DNA of 39,264 bases. Origin: an uncultured Clostridia bacterium. GTDB lineage: Bacteria; Bacillota; Clostridia; Christensenellales; Aristaeellaceae. The DNA lies in contig CAKUOX010000019.1 in NCBI GenBank assembly GCA_934670175.1, forward strand, positions 1 to 39,264. Reading direction: 5' to 3'. Numbering within the stretch: position 1 is the first letter of the stretch; each line of letters opens with the position of its first letter. The notes below the pieces were generated by a model. It did no database searches. It saw only the letters and a program-made list of their open reading frames with translations, and had not been told where the DNA came from. Of this stretch, positions 8,116 to 16,527 are shown piece by piece. The translations under genes were made by a program, and so were the position numbers.

Positions 8116-8140
8116 GGCAACCCCCTACTCGGGGGCTGCC
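8116..8140 (+). terminator. Terminator after ABC operon 1
   Basis: GGCAaCCCCC (8116-8125) pairs with GGGGGcTGCC (8131-8140), with one mismatch and a five-base loop, followed by TTTATTTGCCTTT. This is a good intrinsic terminator for rightward transcription and lies about 210 bases after the permease stop. It prevents readthrough into the oppositely oriented AbiH gene. Confidence 0.7.
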
Positions 8141-8264
8141 TTTATTTGCCTTTCTATGTGCTAGACTTTATCTGAACAGTCGAAAGCCTTGATATATCAG
8201 GGGTTTGGGCTTGCTTTTTGGATAAGGTACAATAAGGAACCTGTTGACAGTACCACCAAGATAT

Positions 8265-9347
8265 CTAAGAAACATACTCCATGACATTTTCCGTATGCTC
8301 ATTATCATTCGTTGTAGTAGCGATATCGGTAAATACCTCAAAAATGTTATTATCAACAATATGAATTCTTGATTCTAATGCACTATTATTGCCACCGGCG
8401 AATGCAAGAAGTTGATTTTTTCTATTATCTTCGTAAAACCACCTCTCTTCTTTTATTAAAGCGTCTTGCGGAGCATCATGGCAATAAATGAACACATGAA
8501 CATTAGGCTGAACCTTCATCCTTTCAACAATTCTCTGCCACCAAATCTTATCTGTTGCTCCTATTGACATTCCATAAATGTAGATAAAAGAACTGGTCTT
8601 AATCACCTCGTGTGCCTTTTCGTCTATTCGCGCTTCGTTGCCTTTGTTCGTTCTTTGTTTGATAAATGAATTTAGATAAAAAGGCGAATCCCCATCGAAA
8701 AGAGCCATATTTGCAATTTGAGATTCGTCATTTACCCCGAAAACCATATCATTTTCGGTTGTGCCATGGACATGGATCGTCTTTCCAAATGAATTATGAT
8801 ACGTTGTATTCTTATACCCTCGCGTTCCCAACGGGATTCCTTGCTTTTGAGCGGCTTCTATAAGCCTGTCAATAATGCACGTGTAATTAAAAACGAGAAA
8901 ATTGAACGTAAATCCTCCATCAAAGGCACCATTGGAAAGCTCAACTTCATCATTTTGGACTTCAGTCAAACCAGAGTGGAACTTATGGATTGCCTCAACA
9001 AAAGTTTGCTCATATCCTTCTATGCAAACTCTTGTCTCCTGTTCCTGCAAATACGCTGCCAGTTTCCTGCAAAAATCAATACGCCTTCTAGAAAACGAAC
9101 CCGCCTTTTTCCCCTGTTTTACTATGTTATCCGTATAACGTCCAAAGGCTAATTCTGCGTTAGCCCATAGATTTTCAGAAGTGTCAGAGTTTCCGTTTTG
9201 CTGTTTTCGAATATCTGCCTTGAAACTTTTAATTTCCTCGTCGTCCTGAGAATTATCTTGAAGGTACTCCGCTAAAAAATCAGTGTATCGCGTATCAAGG
9301 CCAAGATTTAGGTCAAATCCGTTTCCAATTAAGAAGGTAATATTCAT
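8265..9347 (-). CDS. abiH: AbiH-family abortive infection protein
   Basis: The 360-residue product opens with the AbiH hallmark FLIGNGFDLNLGLDTRYTDFL (residues 5-25). The C-terminal segment SFIYIYGMSIGATDKIWW is also typical of the family. Lactococcal AbiH blocks phage growth; its biochemical mechanism is not established, though the GNGFD loop suggests nucleotide binding. The gene is clearly more AT-rich than the flanking sugar and purine genes, a sign of transfer. It starts 40 bases downstream of the restriction-methylation gene stop on the same strand, with an AAGGTGG ribosome site, so the two are likely one defence operon. The reading frame is intact. Confidence 0.9.
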   Translation of the reverse strand: MNITFLIGNGFDLNLGLDTRYTDFLAEYLQDNSQDDEEIKSFKADIRKQQNGNSDTSENLWANAELAFGRYTDNIVKQGKKAGSFSRRRIDFCRKLAAYLQEQETRVCIEGYEQTFVEAIHKFHSGLTEVQNDEVELSNGAFDGGFTFNFLVFNYTCIIDRLIEAAQKQGIPLGTRGYKNTTYHNSFGKTIHVHGTTENDMVFGVNDESQIANMALFDGDSPFYLNSFIKQRTNKGNEARIDEKAHEVIKTSSFIYIYGMSIGATDKIWWQRIVERMKVQPNVHVFIYCHDAPQDALIKEERWFYEDNRKNQLLAFAGGNNSALESRIHIVDNNIFEVFTDIATTTNDNEHTENVMEYVS

Positions 9348-9386
9348 TCGTATGTTCCACCTTTCTCTGAAATGTCTTTCTCTATA

Positions 9387-12206
9387 TTAGCAGGTTAGCT
9401 CCTGATACCGTTTCATCAGTTCGGCAACGCAGGCTGCTTCGGTCGTTCCTTTCACGGGCATACCGTAAGCTTCCATGACGGCGCGGTCGTTTTGCTGATG
9501 CGCCTTGCGCAGCTCCGGCGGCATGGTCGCTTCGTCGTACAGATCGGCCAGGGAGCAATCCGGATACAGTGCGCGAGCATCGAGGATCGCCTGCGCTGTC
9601 TGCTCAATCTTGGCTTTCTGCGCGTTGGTCGGCGTGGGCCATGGGAAATTGTTGTAGACAATATCCTTTGAATAGCGATAGTCGCTCTTCAACCGACCAC
9701 ACACTGTACGCATCCATGCCATGTGGACATTGGATTCCAAAACGCCAAAATGAAACAATGCTGCATCTGGGATTAAGAACAAAAGATCGCTTGCAATTAC
9801 GCTCGCATCTAAAAAGCCAAGCGGAATATAGCGTCGACGCTCTGATGATGTCTTAGGAACCGCAATATAGCAGCCTGTTCGCGGTTGGGCAATTTGGCAG
9901 AACAAGGATGGCGTTTCCGCGAATTTTCTTGTTCCGGCAGCTTTGCTCGCCAAACGGAAATCTCTGACGCTTTGGATTCGCGCTTTGACCGTTGGACACT
10001 TTGAAATTTCTGCCGGATTTGCACCCAAAAGCCACAAGCAATATCTCTTCTTGTTTTTAAGAAACTCTTCCGCGCCAAGGTAAAGATGAATCCACTGTTT
10101 GGATAGTGGTTCACGGGCAATGAGTTCGTCTTTCTCACTTTCGTTTAGAATGAACCCACCACCATCTCGCGGCATACTGCCAAACCGAATATGAGGAACG
10201 GCGCATAGCGGGTTAGAACGGCTCTCGATGATTACAGTAGGCGCATCAGTGAGATACTGATTGATATTCTCAACCAATTTCACATTTCCCAAGCTATCGA
10301 ATAGACGGGAGTTAAGCGATTTATGATATGAAAAACCTACAATAATGCAATGGACATGCGCCTTGATTGACGCTTCACTATCCCATCTAAATGTCCGATG
10401 CGCGAAGTTGATATGTACGCCTTCGGAAAATAGAGTTGCCCAAAGAGTTGTTGCTTGCTGTCCTTGGCAAATAGAATTCGTTGATACAAACGCTGTCCTG
10501 ATGTGTGTGCTCTTCATCAGTTCTGTAGCCTTTTTATACCAACCAACAACATAATCAAGTTCGCCAACAGACTTAAACCCAAGCATTACATTGGTTATGT
10601 CATCCTTTTGTTCGGAAGACATATACATACCGCCCACAAACGGCGGGTTGCCCATGATATAGTTCAGCTCGTGCTTAGGCACAACCGTTTCCCAGTCGAT
10701 GCGCAGGGCGTTGCCCTCGATGATATTGACATAGGATTTCAGCGGAAGGAAGTCCAGATTCATATGGACAATATCCTCCGTCTGCTTCATCATCTGGCTT
10801 TCCGCAATCCACAGCGCCGTTTTCGCCACGGTCGCCGCAAAATCGTTGATTTCAATGCCGTAAAACTGGCGAATGGAGACGCGAATGGGGCTGGTAATGC
10901 CAATGCCCATGGCGATCTGACCGGCAGTGATTTTAGCCTGCTCCGCTTTCGTACTCGCTGTACGAGAATCCAGCAGCAGGCGAATCACTTCATTTTCCAT
11001 TTTGCGCAGCGACAGATAGGTCTCCGTCAGGAAGTTCCCGCTGCCGCACGCCGGATCGAGAAATTTCAGGGACGCGATTTTATCCTGAAAGGCTGTCAGG
11101 CGCTGCTCGCGCGTTTTGGTTACAGCGATCTGCTTGATTTCATTCAGCTCAGCCTGCAGGTCGTCCATGAACAGCGGATCGATGACCTTGTGAATATTCT
11201 CGATAGAGGTATAGTGCATACCGCCCTTGCGGCGGGTTTCGGGATTCAAGGTGCTCTCAAACACCGCGCCGAAAATGGTGGGGCTGATGCCGCTCCAATC
11301 AAAATCCTCGCTGGCACGGGTCAAGAGCAGGTTGAAGATTTCATCGTTGAAGGGCGGAATCTCGATGTCTTCATCCGAGAACAGTCCGCCGTTGACATAG
11401 GGGAACGCCGCCAGTTCCGGGTCATCCACCACCAGATAGGGGTCGCGTTCCTCTATCTTCTGATCAAGAATGCGGAACAGTTCTCGCAGGGCCTTACGTC
11501 CCTTCTGCATGCCGCGATTGCGCAGGAAATCATGGAACATATTGTGCTTGCCGAAAATGCCCGCATCCTCAGCATACAGGCAGAATACCAGACGCACGCA
11601 AAGCATATTCAGGCTTTTCAGTGTGCGTTCGTTGTTGGGGTCTTTGTACTGCTTCATAAAAGCATCGTACAGCTTGCCCACCAGCTCGCCCGCCTGCATG
11701 GAGATTTCCATTTCGCGCTTGATATTCGCATCGCCAGCATCGACAAGGAAATTCAGGCGGTAGTATTCCGTCGGCAGATTTTCCAGCAGGATTTCTTCGG
11801 GTTCACCGTTCGGGCGATTCATATCGTAAATCAGAAAACGCCCAAAATTACATGTGATGACCCACTTCGGATGGCTGTCAACAGGTAGTTCGGTAATATA
11901 GCGCTTCGCCTGCTGGAACGGGGTCAGCAAAGAACCGTCCGACTGCTTAATGGGTTTCAGCAGATCTTTGTCCAAACCTTTCTGCTCAATCAGAACGCGG
12001 GTGCGCGGAATATAACCATCAATAAAACTTGTATGGTCAAGATGCACCTGATCTTCAAAGGAAATATATTCGGCAGGATGTTCCACGCCGTAAACTTCGC
12101 CCAGCAAAGAAAGCCAGAATTTTTGACTTTCGCCCTTTTCATACCCCTTGCCTTTCCAGAATTCAGCAAAGTGCTTTGCAGCCTTTCTCTGTTCCATATC
12201 AGTCAT
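9387..12206 (-). CDS. MmeI-like type IIL restriction-methylation fusion protein
   Basis: A 939-residue single-chain enzyme combining nuclease, adenine-N6 methyltransferase and target recognition, like MmeI. The N-terminal PD-(D/E)XK-type site reads D63-x10-E74-x-K76 (within VLIEQKG). A helical spacer follows, then the SAM motif DPACGSG (383-389), catalytic NPPF (519-522), and a C-terminal target-recognition region ending with YNNFPWPTP. In MmeI relatives methylation of one strand protects the host, so no separate methylase gene is needed, and none is seen. I chose the ATG at 12206 because CGGAGGA stands seven bases upstream; an in-frame start 36 bases earlier has no ribosome site. The recognition sequence cannot be read. 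A DrmMI-type DISARM methylase is less likely, as no DISARM helicase is nearby. Confidence 0.9.
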   Translation of the reverse strand: MTDMEQRKAAKHFAEFWKGKGYEKGESQKFWLSLLGEVYGVEHPAEYISFEDQVHLDHTSFIDGYIPRTRVLIEQKGLDKDLLKPIKQSDGSLLTPFQQAKRYITELPVDSHPKWVITCNFGRFLIYDMNRPNGEPEEILLENLPTEYYRLNFLVDAGDANIKREMEISMQAGELVGKLYDAFMKQYKDPNNERTLKSLNMLCVRLVFCLYAEDAGIFGKHNMFHDFLRNRGMQKGRKALRELFRILDQKIEERDPYLVVDDPELAAFPYVNGGLFSDEDIEIPPFNDEIFNLLLTRASEDFDWSGISPTIFGAVFESTLNPETRRKGGMHYTSIENIHKVIDPLFMDDLQAELNEIKQIAVTKTREQRLTAFQDKIASLKFLDPACGSGNFLTETYLSLRKMENEVIRLLLDSRTASTKAEQAKITAGQIAMGIGITSPIRVSIRQFYGIEINDFAATVAKTALWIAESQMMKQTEDIVHMNLDFLPLKSYVNIIEGNALRIDWETVVPKHELNYIMGNPPFVGGMYMSSEQKDDITNVMLGFKSVGELDYVVGWYKKATELMKSTHIRTAFVSTNSICQGQQATTLWATLFSEGVHINFAHRTFRWDSEASIKAHVHCIIVGFSYHKSLNSRLFDSLGNVKLVENINQYLTDAPTVIIESRSNPLCAVPHIRFGSMPRDGGGFILNESEKDELIAREPLSKQWIHLYLGAEEFLKNKKRYCLWLLGANPAEISKCPTVKARIQSVRDFRLASKAAGTRKFAETPSLFCQIAQPRTGCYIAVPKTSSERRRYIPLGFLDASVIASDLLFLIPDAALFHFGVLESNVHMAWMRTVCGRLKSDYRYSKDIVYNNFPWPTPTNAQKAKIEQTAQAILDARALYPDCSLADLYDEATMPPELRKAHQQNDRAVMEAYGMPVKGTTEAACVAELMKRYQELTC

Positions 12207-12253
12207 GGCGACATCCTCCGTTTGCAGTTCAGATGGGTACACTACACAAAAAT

Positions 12254-12282
12254 ATTATACTGCAGGACGTCATTTTCAGCAA
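12254..12282 (-). promoter_or_regulatory. Promoter of the restriction-methylation / abiH pair
   Basis: On the minus strand TTGCTG (12277-12282) and TATAAT (12254-12259) are 17 bases apart. Transcription would begin near 12247, leaving a leader of about 40 bases. It sits between the terminase remnant and the enzyme gene, so the defence pair has its own promoter. Confidence 0.75.
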
Positions 12283-12325
12283 TCGGAAAACATCAGATTT
12301 TGTTGGTTTTGCTGGGTTTTCTGAA

Positions 12326-12678
12326 TTATCGCCTTTTGTAGTCCAGCAGCGCACCGTGCCGTCTATGCGCTGTTTGGGCGATTGGTTCATGATGGGTACA
12401 ATATTGCCGTTGCGGTCGGTCTGCACGCCCATATTGGTCAGACACCATTTCAGCACGAGGTTATTGTTGTAAATCAATTTGTGCGCCTGCAGGTCTGTGC
12501 CCAGCATCTGCATCGACAGGGACAGCCTCTTCGCGCCTTGTGTACAGCGTATCACGTTAAATCCCCGCATCTGCATTTTTTCCACAAAGTAGCGGGCGGA
12601 ATAGCTGTCATAGTATAGAGACGAGGCACATATCGTCTTTGATGGCAGCACGCACGTCTTAAACGAATCTGTGTTCAA
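12326..12678 (-). pseudogene. Remnant of phage terminase large subunit (C-terminal part, frameshifted)
   Basis: Only the C-terminal region of a large terminase survives. Readable landmarks are YDSYSARYFVEKM, GFNVIRCTQGAKRLS, LVLKWCLTNMGVQTDRNGN and KQRIDGTV, the last being the conserved end of terminase nuclease domains. Right after RIDGTV one base appears missing: the open frame continues as RCWTTKGDN, while the adjacent frame gives the expected ALLDYKRR and then a stop at 12326-12328. The upstream two thirds (ATPase domain) are absent. This marks a decayed prophage at which the defence pair now sits. Confidence 0.8.
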
Positions 12679-13023
12679 AATGCTTTCTGCATGGGCTGAC
12701 CATGTTGAAAAGCTGAAAAATGGTTAAAATCAAAAAACCGTATGACTGTTGGCGTTATACATTTCCGGCAGAGGACACCACACATGTTTGGGCGAAAGCT
12801 CCTTCGCAAGAGTTCAGCGATATGCAGGTGCATGCCTTCAAAAAGGACATGAGATACACCTGCAAGAACGACAAAAAGCCCGTACCGACCTCCGATCAGT
12901 ACGGGCTTAAATGGTAATATGGGTATCGATAAACGAAATTATTCTTTGCTCGCAGGCCGCCTGCAGCATGGAATAAACGCATTGGAGGGGCTTATCAAAG
13001 CCTTACCGGAAACGATGGCTTGA
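12679..13023. other. Gene-poor border of the defence island
   Basis: This stretch between the terminase remnant and guaA holds no gene I can support. Two short plus-strand frames (12720-12917, 65 residues; 12919-13023, 34 residues) lack ribosome sites and recognisable motifs. The one clear structure is a minus-strand terminator at 12876-12908. The rest may be decayed prophage. Confidence 0.4.
12876..12908 (-). terminator. Minus-strand intrinsic terminator downstream of guaA
   Basis: AAGCCCGTAC (12876-12885) and GTACGGGCTT (12899-12908) pair perfectly over 10 bp. Read leftward, the stem runs straight into TTTTT. It would stop guaA transcription before the defence island. A weaker hairpin, AGGATCT/AGATCCT at 13046-13062 with a T-run at 13028-13033, lies just after the guaA stop. 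Confidence 0.78.
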
Positions 13024-13067
13024 ATCGAAAAAACGTTACGCCGCGAGGATCTTTCAGATCCTTCGAT

Positions 13068-14609
13068 TTATTCCCACTCGATCGTTCCCGGGGGTTTCCC
13101 CGTAATATCGTAGACAACACGGTTCACGCCGCGCACCTCGTTTATGATGCGGCTGGTGGTCTTTTTCAGCACGGCATAGGGGATCTCGGCGGCCTCGACG
13201 GTCATGGCGTCATCGGAGACCACGGCGCGCAGCGCCACGCAGCCGGTATAGCTGCGGCCATCGCCCATGCAGCCCACGGTACGAACGCCCGTCCATACGG
13301 CGAAGCTCTGCCATATCTGCTCCGAAAGGCCGGCGTTCTCCAGCTCTTCCAGGAAAATAGCGTCGCAGTCGCGCAGGGCATCCAGCTTTTCGCGGGTGAT
13401 CTCGCCAATGCAGCGCACTGCCAGACCCGGGCCAGGGAACGGCTGCCGCCACACCATTTTATGCGGAATGCCCAGCGCTTCGCCCGCGGCGCGCACCTCG
13501 TCCTTGAACAGGTTGGCCAGCGGCTCTACGATATGGCCGTTGCCAAACAGGCTGTCCTTGGGCAGACCGCCAACATTGTGGTGGCTCTTGATGGTGGCGC
13601 TGCCGCCCATACCGCTCTCGATGCGGTCGGGATAGATGGTGCCCTGAAGCAGGAAGCTCGCGCCGGTCTTGCGCGCCTCCTCTTCGAATACGCGCACGAA
13701 GAGCTCGCCGATGATCTTGCGCTTTCTTTCCGGATCCGTCACGCCCTTGAGCGCTTCCAGAAAGCGTTCGGAGGCGTCCACATGGATGATGTCCAGCCCC
13801 AAATTGTGGCGGTAGGTCTCGATCACCTGCTGCGCCTCATTTTTGCGCAGCAGCCCATGATCCACGAATACGCACTTCAGCTGCCCCTGCTTGAGCGCGC
13901 GGCTGGCCAATACGCACGCCACGGAGGAATCAACGCCGCCGGAAATGCCGCCGACCACCAGGCCGTCGCCCACCTGCGCACGGATGCCGGAGAGCATCTG
14001 CTCGATCTGATCCTCGGCCTTGTAGACCTCGCGGCAGCCGCACACGCCGCGCACGAAATTTTCCAGCATCTTCGTGCCTTCCACGGAATGGCGCACCTCG
14101 GGGTGGAACTGCACGCCGTACAGCCCGCGCGCAGAACAGGAAAACTCAGCGTAGGGACATGCGTCCGTATATGCAAAGGACTCAAAGCCCTCCGGCAGCT
14201 CGGACACGCGGTCATTGTGGTTCATGAAGACGTGCGTCTCGCGACCGACGTTCGCAAACAGCGCGCTCTCGCGCGTATGCAAAAGCGTATCGCCATATTC
14301 GGACACGTTCGCGCTCTGCACCTTGCCGCCATAGAGATAGTTGATCAGCTGCATACCATAGCAGATGCCGAGCACCGGCACGCCCAGGCTGTCGATCATT
14401 TCGCGGGACACGCGCGGCGCCTCCGCCTCATACACGCTCGCCGGACCGCCCGTAAGGATCACGCCGCGCAGACTGGCGTCGCGCCATTTCTCCACCGCCG
14501 TGCGGTAGGGCAGAATCTCGCAGTAGACGCCCATTTCACGCACGCGGCGGGCGATCAGCTGGTTATACTGGCCGCCGAAGTCGAGTATGATTATCTTCTC
14601 GCTGTGCAA
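13068..14609 (-). CDS. guaA: GMP synthase (glutamine-hydrolysing)
   Basis: A 513-residue full-length enzyme that converts XMP to GMP with ATP and glutamine. The class I glutamine amidotransferase domain has catalytic C83 in GICYGMQ and H169/E171 in FHPEV. The ATP-pyrophosphatase domain has the P-loop SGGVDSS (223-229), and the dimerisation domain ends with the conserved GTIEWE. The start is a TTG codon at 14609: AGGAGG stands nine bases upstream and the protein begins directly with the family's KIIILDFGGQY segment. Most homologs read FGSQY there. Its promoter is at 14656-14684. It is divergent from purA, so the two branches from IMP have separate control. Confidence 0.97.
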   Translation of the reverse strand: MHSEKIIILDFGGQYNQLIARRVREMGVYCEILPYRTAVEKWRDASLRGVILTGGPASVYEAEAPRVSREMIDSLGVPVLGICYGMQLINYLYGGKVQSANVSEYGDTLLHTRESALFANVGRETHVFMNHNDRVSELPEGFESFAYTDACPYAEFSCSARGLYGVQFHPEVRHSVEGTKMLENFVRGVCGCREVYKAEDQIEQMLSGIRAQVGDGLVVGGISGGVDSSVACVLASRALKQGQLKCVFVDHGLLRKNEAQQVIETYRHNLGLDIIHVDASERFLEALKGVTDPERKRKIIGELFVRVFEEEARKTGASFLLQGTIYPDRIESGMGGSATIKSHHNVGGLPKDSLFGNGHIVEPLANLFKDEVRAAGEALGIPHKMVWRQPFPGPGLAVRCIGEITREKLDALRDCDAIFLEELENAGLSEQIWQSFAVWTGVRTVGCMGDGRSYTGCVALRAVVSDDAMTVEAAEIPYAVLKKTTSRIINEVRGVNRVVYDITGKPPGTIEWE

Positions 14610-14655
14610 GCCTTGCCGCCTCCTTTTTCACTTATAAACTCCCTTTGATTTTTCA

Positions 14656-14684
14656 ATTATAGCCGCTGCCGCGCCGTTTGTCAT
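14656..14684 (-). promoter_or_regulatory. guaA: guaA promoter
   Basis: On the minus strand ATGACA (14679-14684) and TATAAT (14656-14661) are 17 bases apart, leaving a leader of about 40 bases before the TTG start. I find no purine-riboswitch core in the 308-base guaA-purA gap and no clear purA promoter; a small GCAGG/CCTGC hairpin near 14773-14789 is the only other structure. Confidence 0.8.
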
Positions 14685-14917
14685 TGCAATCAAGTAAACT
14701 GAATAAATAAATTTTTATACGCAGCAATGTTCGTGTATTTGGCAAAATATCACCTCGATTTTGGTTAAATGTGCGAAAAACCGCAGGAAAACAGCCTGCT
14801 GTTATCGAATGATACATGGCTTTGCAATGCTGCGAAGAGAATATGCGGCTGCGAACGGACGGTGCGAACGCGCATCGGCATCCGGCATGCCCATCAAAAT
14901 AAACGGAGGGTACAATT

Positions 14918-16192
14918 ATGAGCAACTGCGCGATCGTCGGCATCAACTGGGGCGACGAAGGCAAGGGACGCATGGTGGACTATTTTGCGGGGCGCTATCA
15001 GGTGGTCGTGCGCTATCAGGGCGGCAACAATGCCGGCCACACCGTCATCAACGAATACGGCAAGAACGCGCTGAACCTGCTGCCCTCAGGCATCTTTCAT
15101 CCGGAAACGGTGAACCTGCTGGGCGCAGGAGCGGTGATCGACTTAAAGCACCTGTGCGGCGAGATCGAAAAGCTGCGCGAAAAGGGCGTGAAGATCACCC
15201 CTGAAAATCTGAAAATCTCCGACCGCGCCGTGATGGTGCTGCCCATTCATCCGGCGCAGGATCAGTGGGAGGAAGAGCGCCTGGGCAAGAACGCCTACGG
15301 CTCCACTCGCCGCGGCATCAGCCCGATTTATGGCGACAAGTACATGAAGAAGGCCATTCAGATGGGCGATCTGCTGCATCTGGAAGCGCTGGAGAACCAT
15401 CTGCGCCGCCTGATTGACTGGAAAAACACCGTGATCGTGAAGGGCTACGGCCAGAAGGAGATCTCCTACGACGAGGTGCTGGCGTGGATCCATACCTATG
15501 GCGACGTGCTCAAGCCCTACATCTGCGATGCGTTTGCGCTGCTGGAAAATGCGCACGCCGCAGGCAAGGACATCATGTTCGAGGCGCAGCTTGGCGCGCT
15601 GCGTGACATTGACTATGGCATCTACCCCTATACCTCCTCCTCCAACCCGATCTCCGCCTATGCGCCGGTCGGCTGCGGCTGCCCGATGCTGAAGCTGGAC
15701 GAGGTCGTGGGCGTAACCAAGGCATACTCCACCTGCGTGGGCGAAGGCCCGTTCGTGGGCGAGCTGGACGGTGATTCGGCGCACGACCTGCGCGAGGCAG
15801 GTGCGGAATACGGTGCGGCGACCGGCCGTCCCCGCCGCGTGGCATGGTTTGACATTCCCGCCACAAAGTACGGCACGAAGCTGCAGGCCGCTACGGCGCT
15901 GGCGCTGACGAAGATGGACGTGCTGTCCTATCTGGATGAGATTCCGGTGTGCGTAGGCTACAAGCTCAACGGCCAGGTGAGCGACCGCTTCCCCTACACC
16001 GCCGATCTGGACGCCTGCGAGCCGGTATACGAGGTGCTGCCCGGCTGGAAGTGCGATATTTCCGGCGCGCGCAAGTGGGAGGAACTGCCCGAGGCCGCGC
16101 GCAAATATGTGCTGTTCATCGAAGAGCGCGTGGGCTGCCCGATCAAATACGTTTCCGTGGGCGCCGAGCGCGACGCGCTGATCATTCGCTGA
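14918..16192 (+). CDS. purA: Adenylosuccinate synthetase
   Basis: A 424-residue enzyme that joins IMP and aspartate using GTP, the first step from IMP to AMP. The GTP/IMP site is visible as NWGDEGKGR (residues 10-18, with D13 and K16), and catalytic H41 lies in NNAGHT. The IMP-binding segment GSTRRGISP and the C-terminal SVGAERDALI end are also present. Length is normal. ACGGAGGG stands about eight bases upstream of the ATG. purB follows in the same direction after 335 bases filled with hairpins, so AMP synthesis genes are together, though co-transcription through the hairpins is uncertain. Confidence 0.97.
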   Translation: MSNCAIVGINWGDEGKGRMVDYFAGRYQVVVRYQGGNNAGHTVINEYGKNALNLLPSGIFHPETVNLLGAGAVIDLKHLCGEIEKLREKGVKITPENLKISDRAVMVLPIHPAQDQWEEERLGKNAYGSTRRGISPIYGDKYMKKAIQMGDLLHLEALENHLRRLIDWKNTVIVKGYGQKEISYDEVLAWIHTYGDVLKPYICDAFALLENAHAAGKDIMFEAQLGALRDIDYGIYPYTSSSNPISAYAPVGCGCPMLKLDEVVGVTKAYSTCVGEGPFVGELDGDSAHDLREAGAEYGAATGRPRRVAWFDIPATKYGTKLQAATALALTKMDVLSYLDEIPVCVGYKLNGQVSDRFPYTADLDACEPVYEVLPGWKCDISGARKWEELPEAARKYVLFIEERVGCPIKYVSVGAERDALIIR

Positions 16193-16202
16193 ATATGATC
16201 GT

Positions 16203-16488
16203 GGGGAGGCTATGCCTCCCCCATCTTGTCAAAAAATTTTGACAAGATGAGTGGACGGGGAAGAAGCTCCCCCGCCACTGCCACCCTCACCAGTTTTTGC
16301 TAAAATCCTTCAGATTTTCGAGCGCAAAAACTGCAGGGAAACGATTTTTGCTCTGGAAAATGGGATTTTCTGCCGCAAAAATCGCCCGTGCCCACCGTAC
16401 ACGCCGCTGGGCACGACTGGAAGTTCGAGAGGATTTCGACCCTCTCGAGCTCTCCCGGGGTTTTCGACAGAGGGAGGCTATGCCTCCC
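16203..16488 (+). repeat. Array of eight consecutive hairpins between purA and purB
   Basis: Hairpins in order, by outer limits: 16203-16221, 16223-16248, 16251-16278, 16291-16333, 16342-16384, 16387-16415, 16425-16448 and 16472-16488. The first and last share the core GGGAGGCTATGCCTCCC. The fourth and fifth are both exactly 43 bases with the same layout: arms ending TTTTTGC/GCAAAAA and an inner GATTTTC at the same offset. Their outermost three bases differ in a paired way (CAG/CTG against CGA/TCG). The last hairpin is followed by CCGTTTTGA and could terminate. Hairpins two and three form a unit repeated at 38211. No coding potential is seen. Confidence 0.8.
16223..16285 (+). repeat. Dispersed hairpin repeat, copy 1
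   Basis: A two-hairpin unit. The first stem is ATCTTGTCAAAA (16223-16234) with TTTTGACAAGAT (16237-16248). The second is GTGG-a-CGGGG (16251-16260) with CCCCGCCAC (16270-16278), and the unit ends in TGCCACC. It begins 30 bases after the purA stop codon. The same unit occurs at 38211-38276, also just after a stop codon. Confidence 0.82.
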
Positions 16489-16527
16489 CCGTTTTGACTG
16501 ACCGGATTGCTGAAAGGAGTCAATTCG

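Noticed and set aside
10503..11888. 461-residue open frame on the plus strand
   Set aside because: It is antisense to the MmeI-like gene and shows no recognisable family.
8265..12206. DISARM or BREX defence system
   Set aside because: The methyltransferase protein has the MmeI layout with an N-terminal nuclease motif, and none of the helicase, PglZ or Drm partners occur nearby.
12720..12917. 65-residue plus-strand frame beside the terminase remnant
   Set aside because: It has no Shine-Dalgarno site and no known motif, and its 3' end overlaps the minus-strand terminator at 12876.
13020..14648. 542-residue open frame on the plus strand
   Set aside because: It is antisense to guaA, whose motifs are unmistakable; the plus frame is His/Ala/Arg-rich without any domain.
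14610..14917. Possible purine riboswitch between guaA and purA
   Set aside because: I found no purine-riboswitch junction or paired loop pattern on either strand; a plain promoter explains the guaA side.
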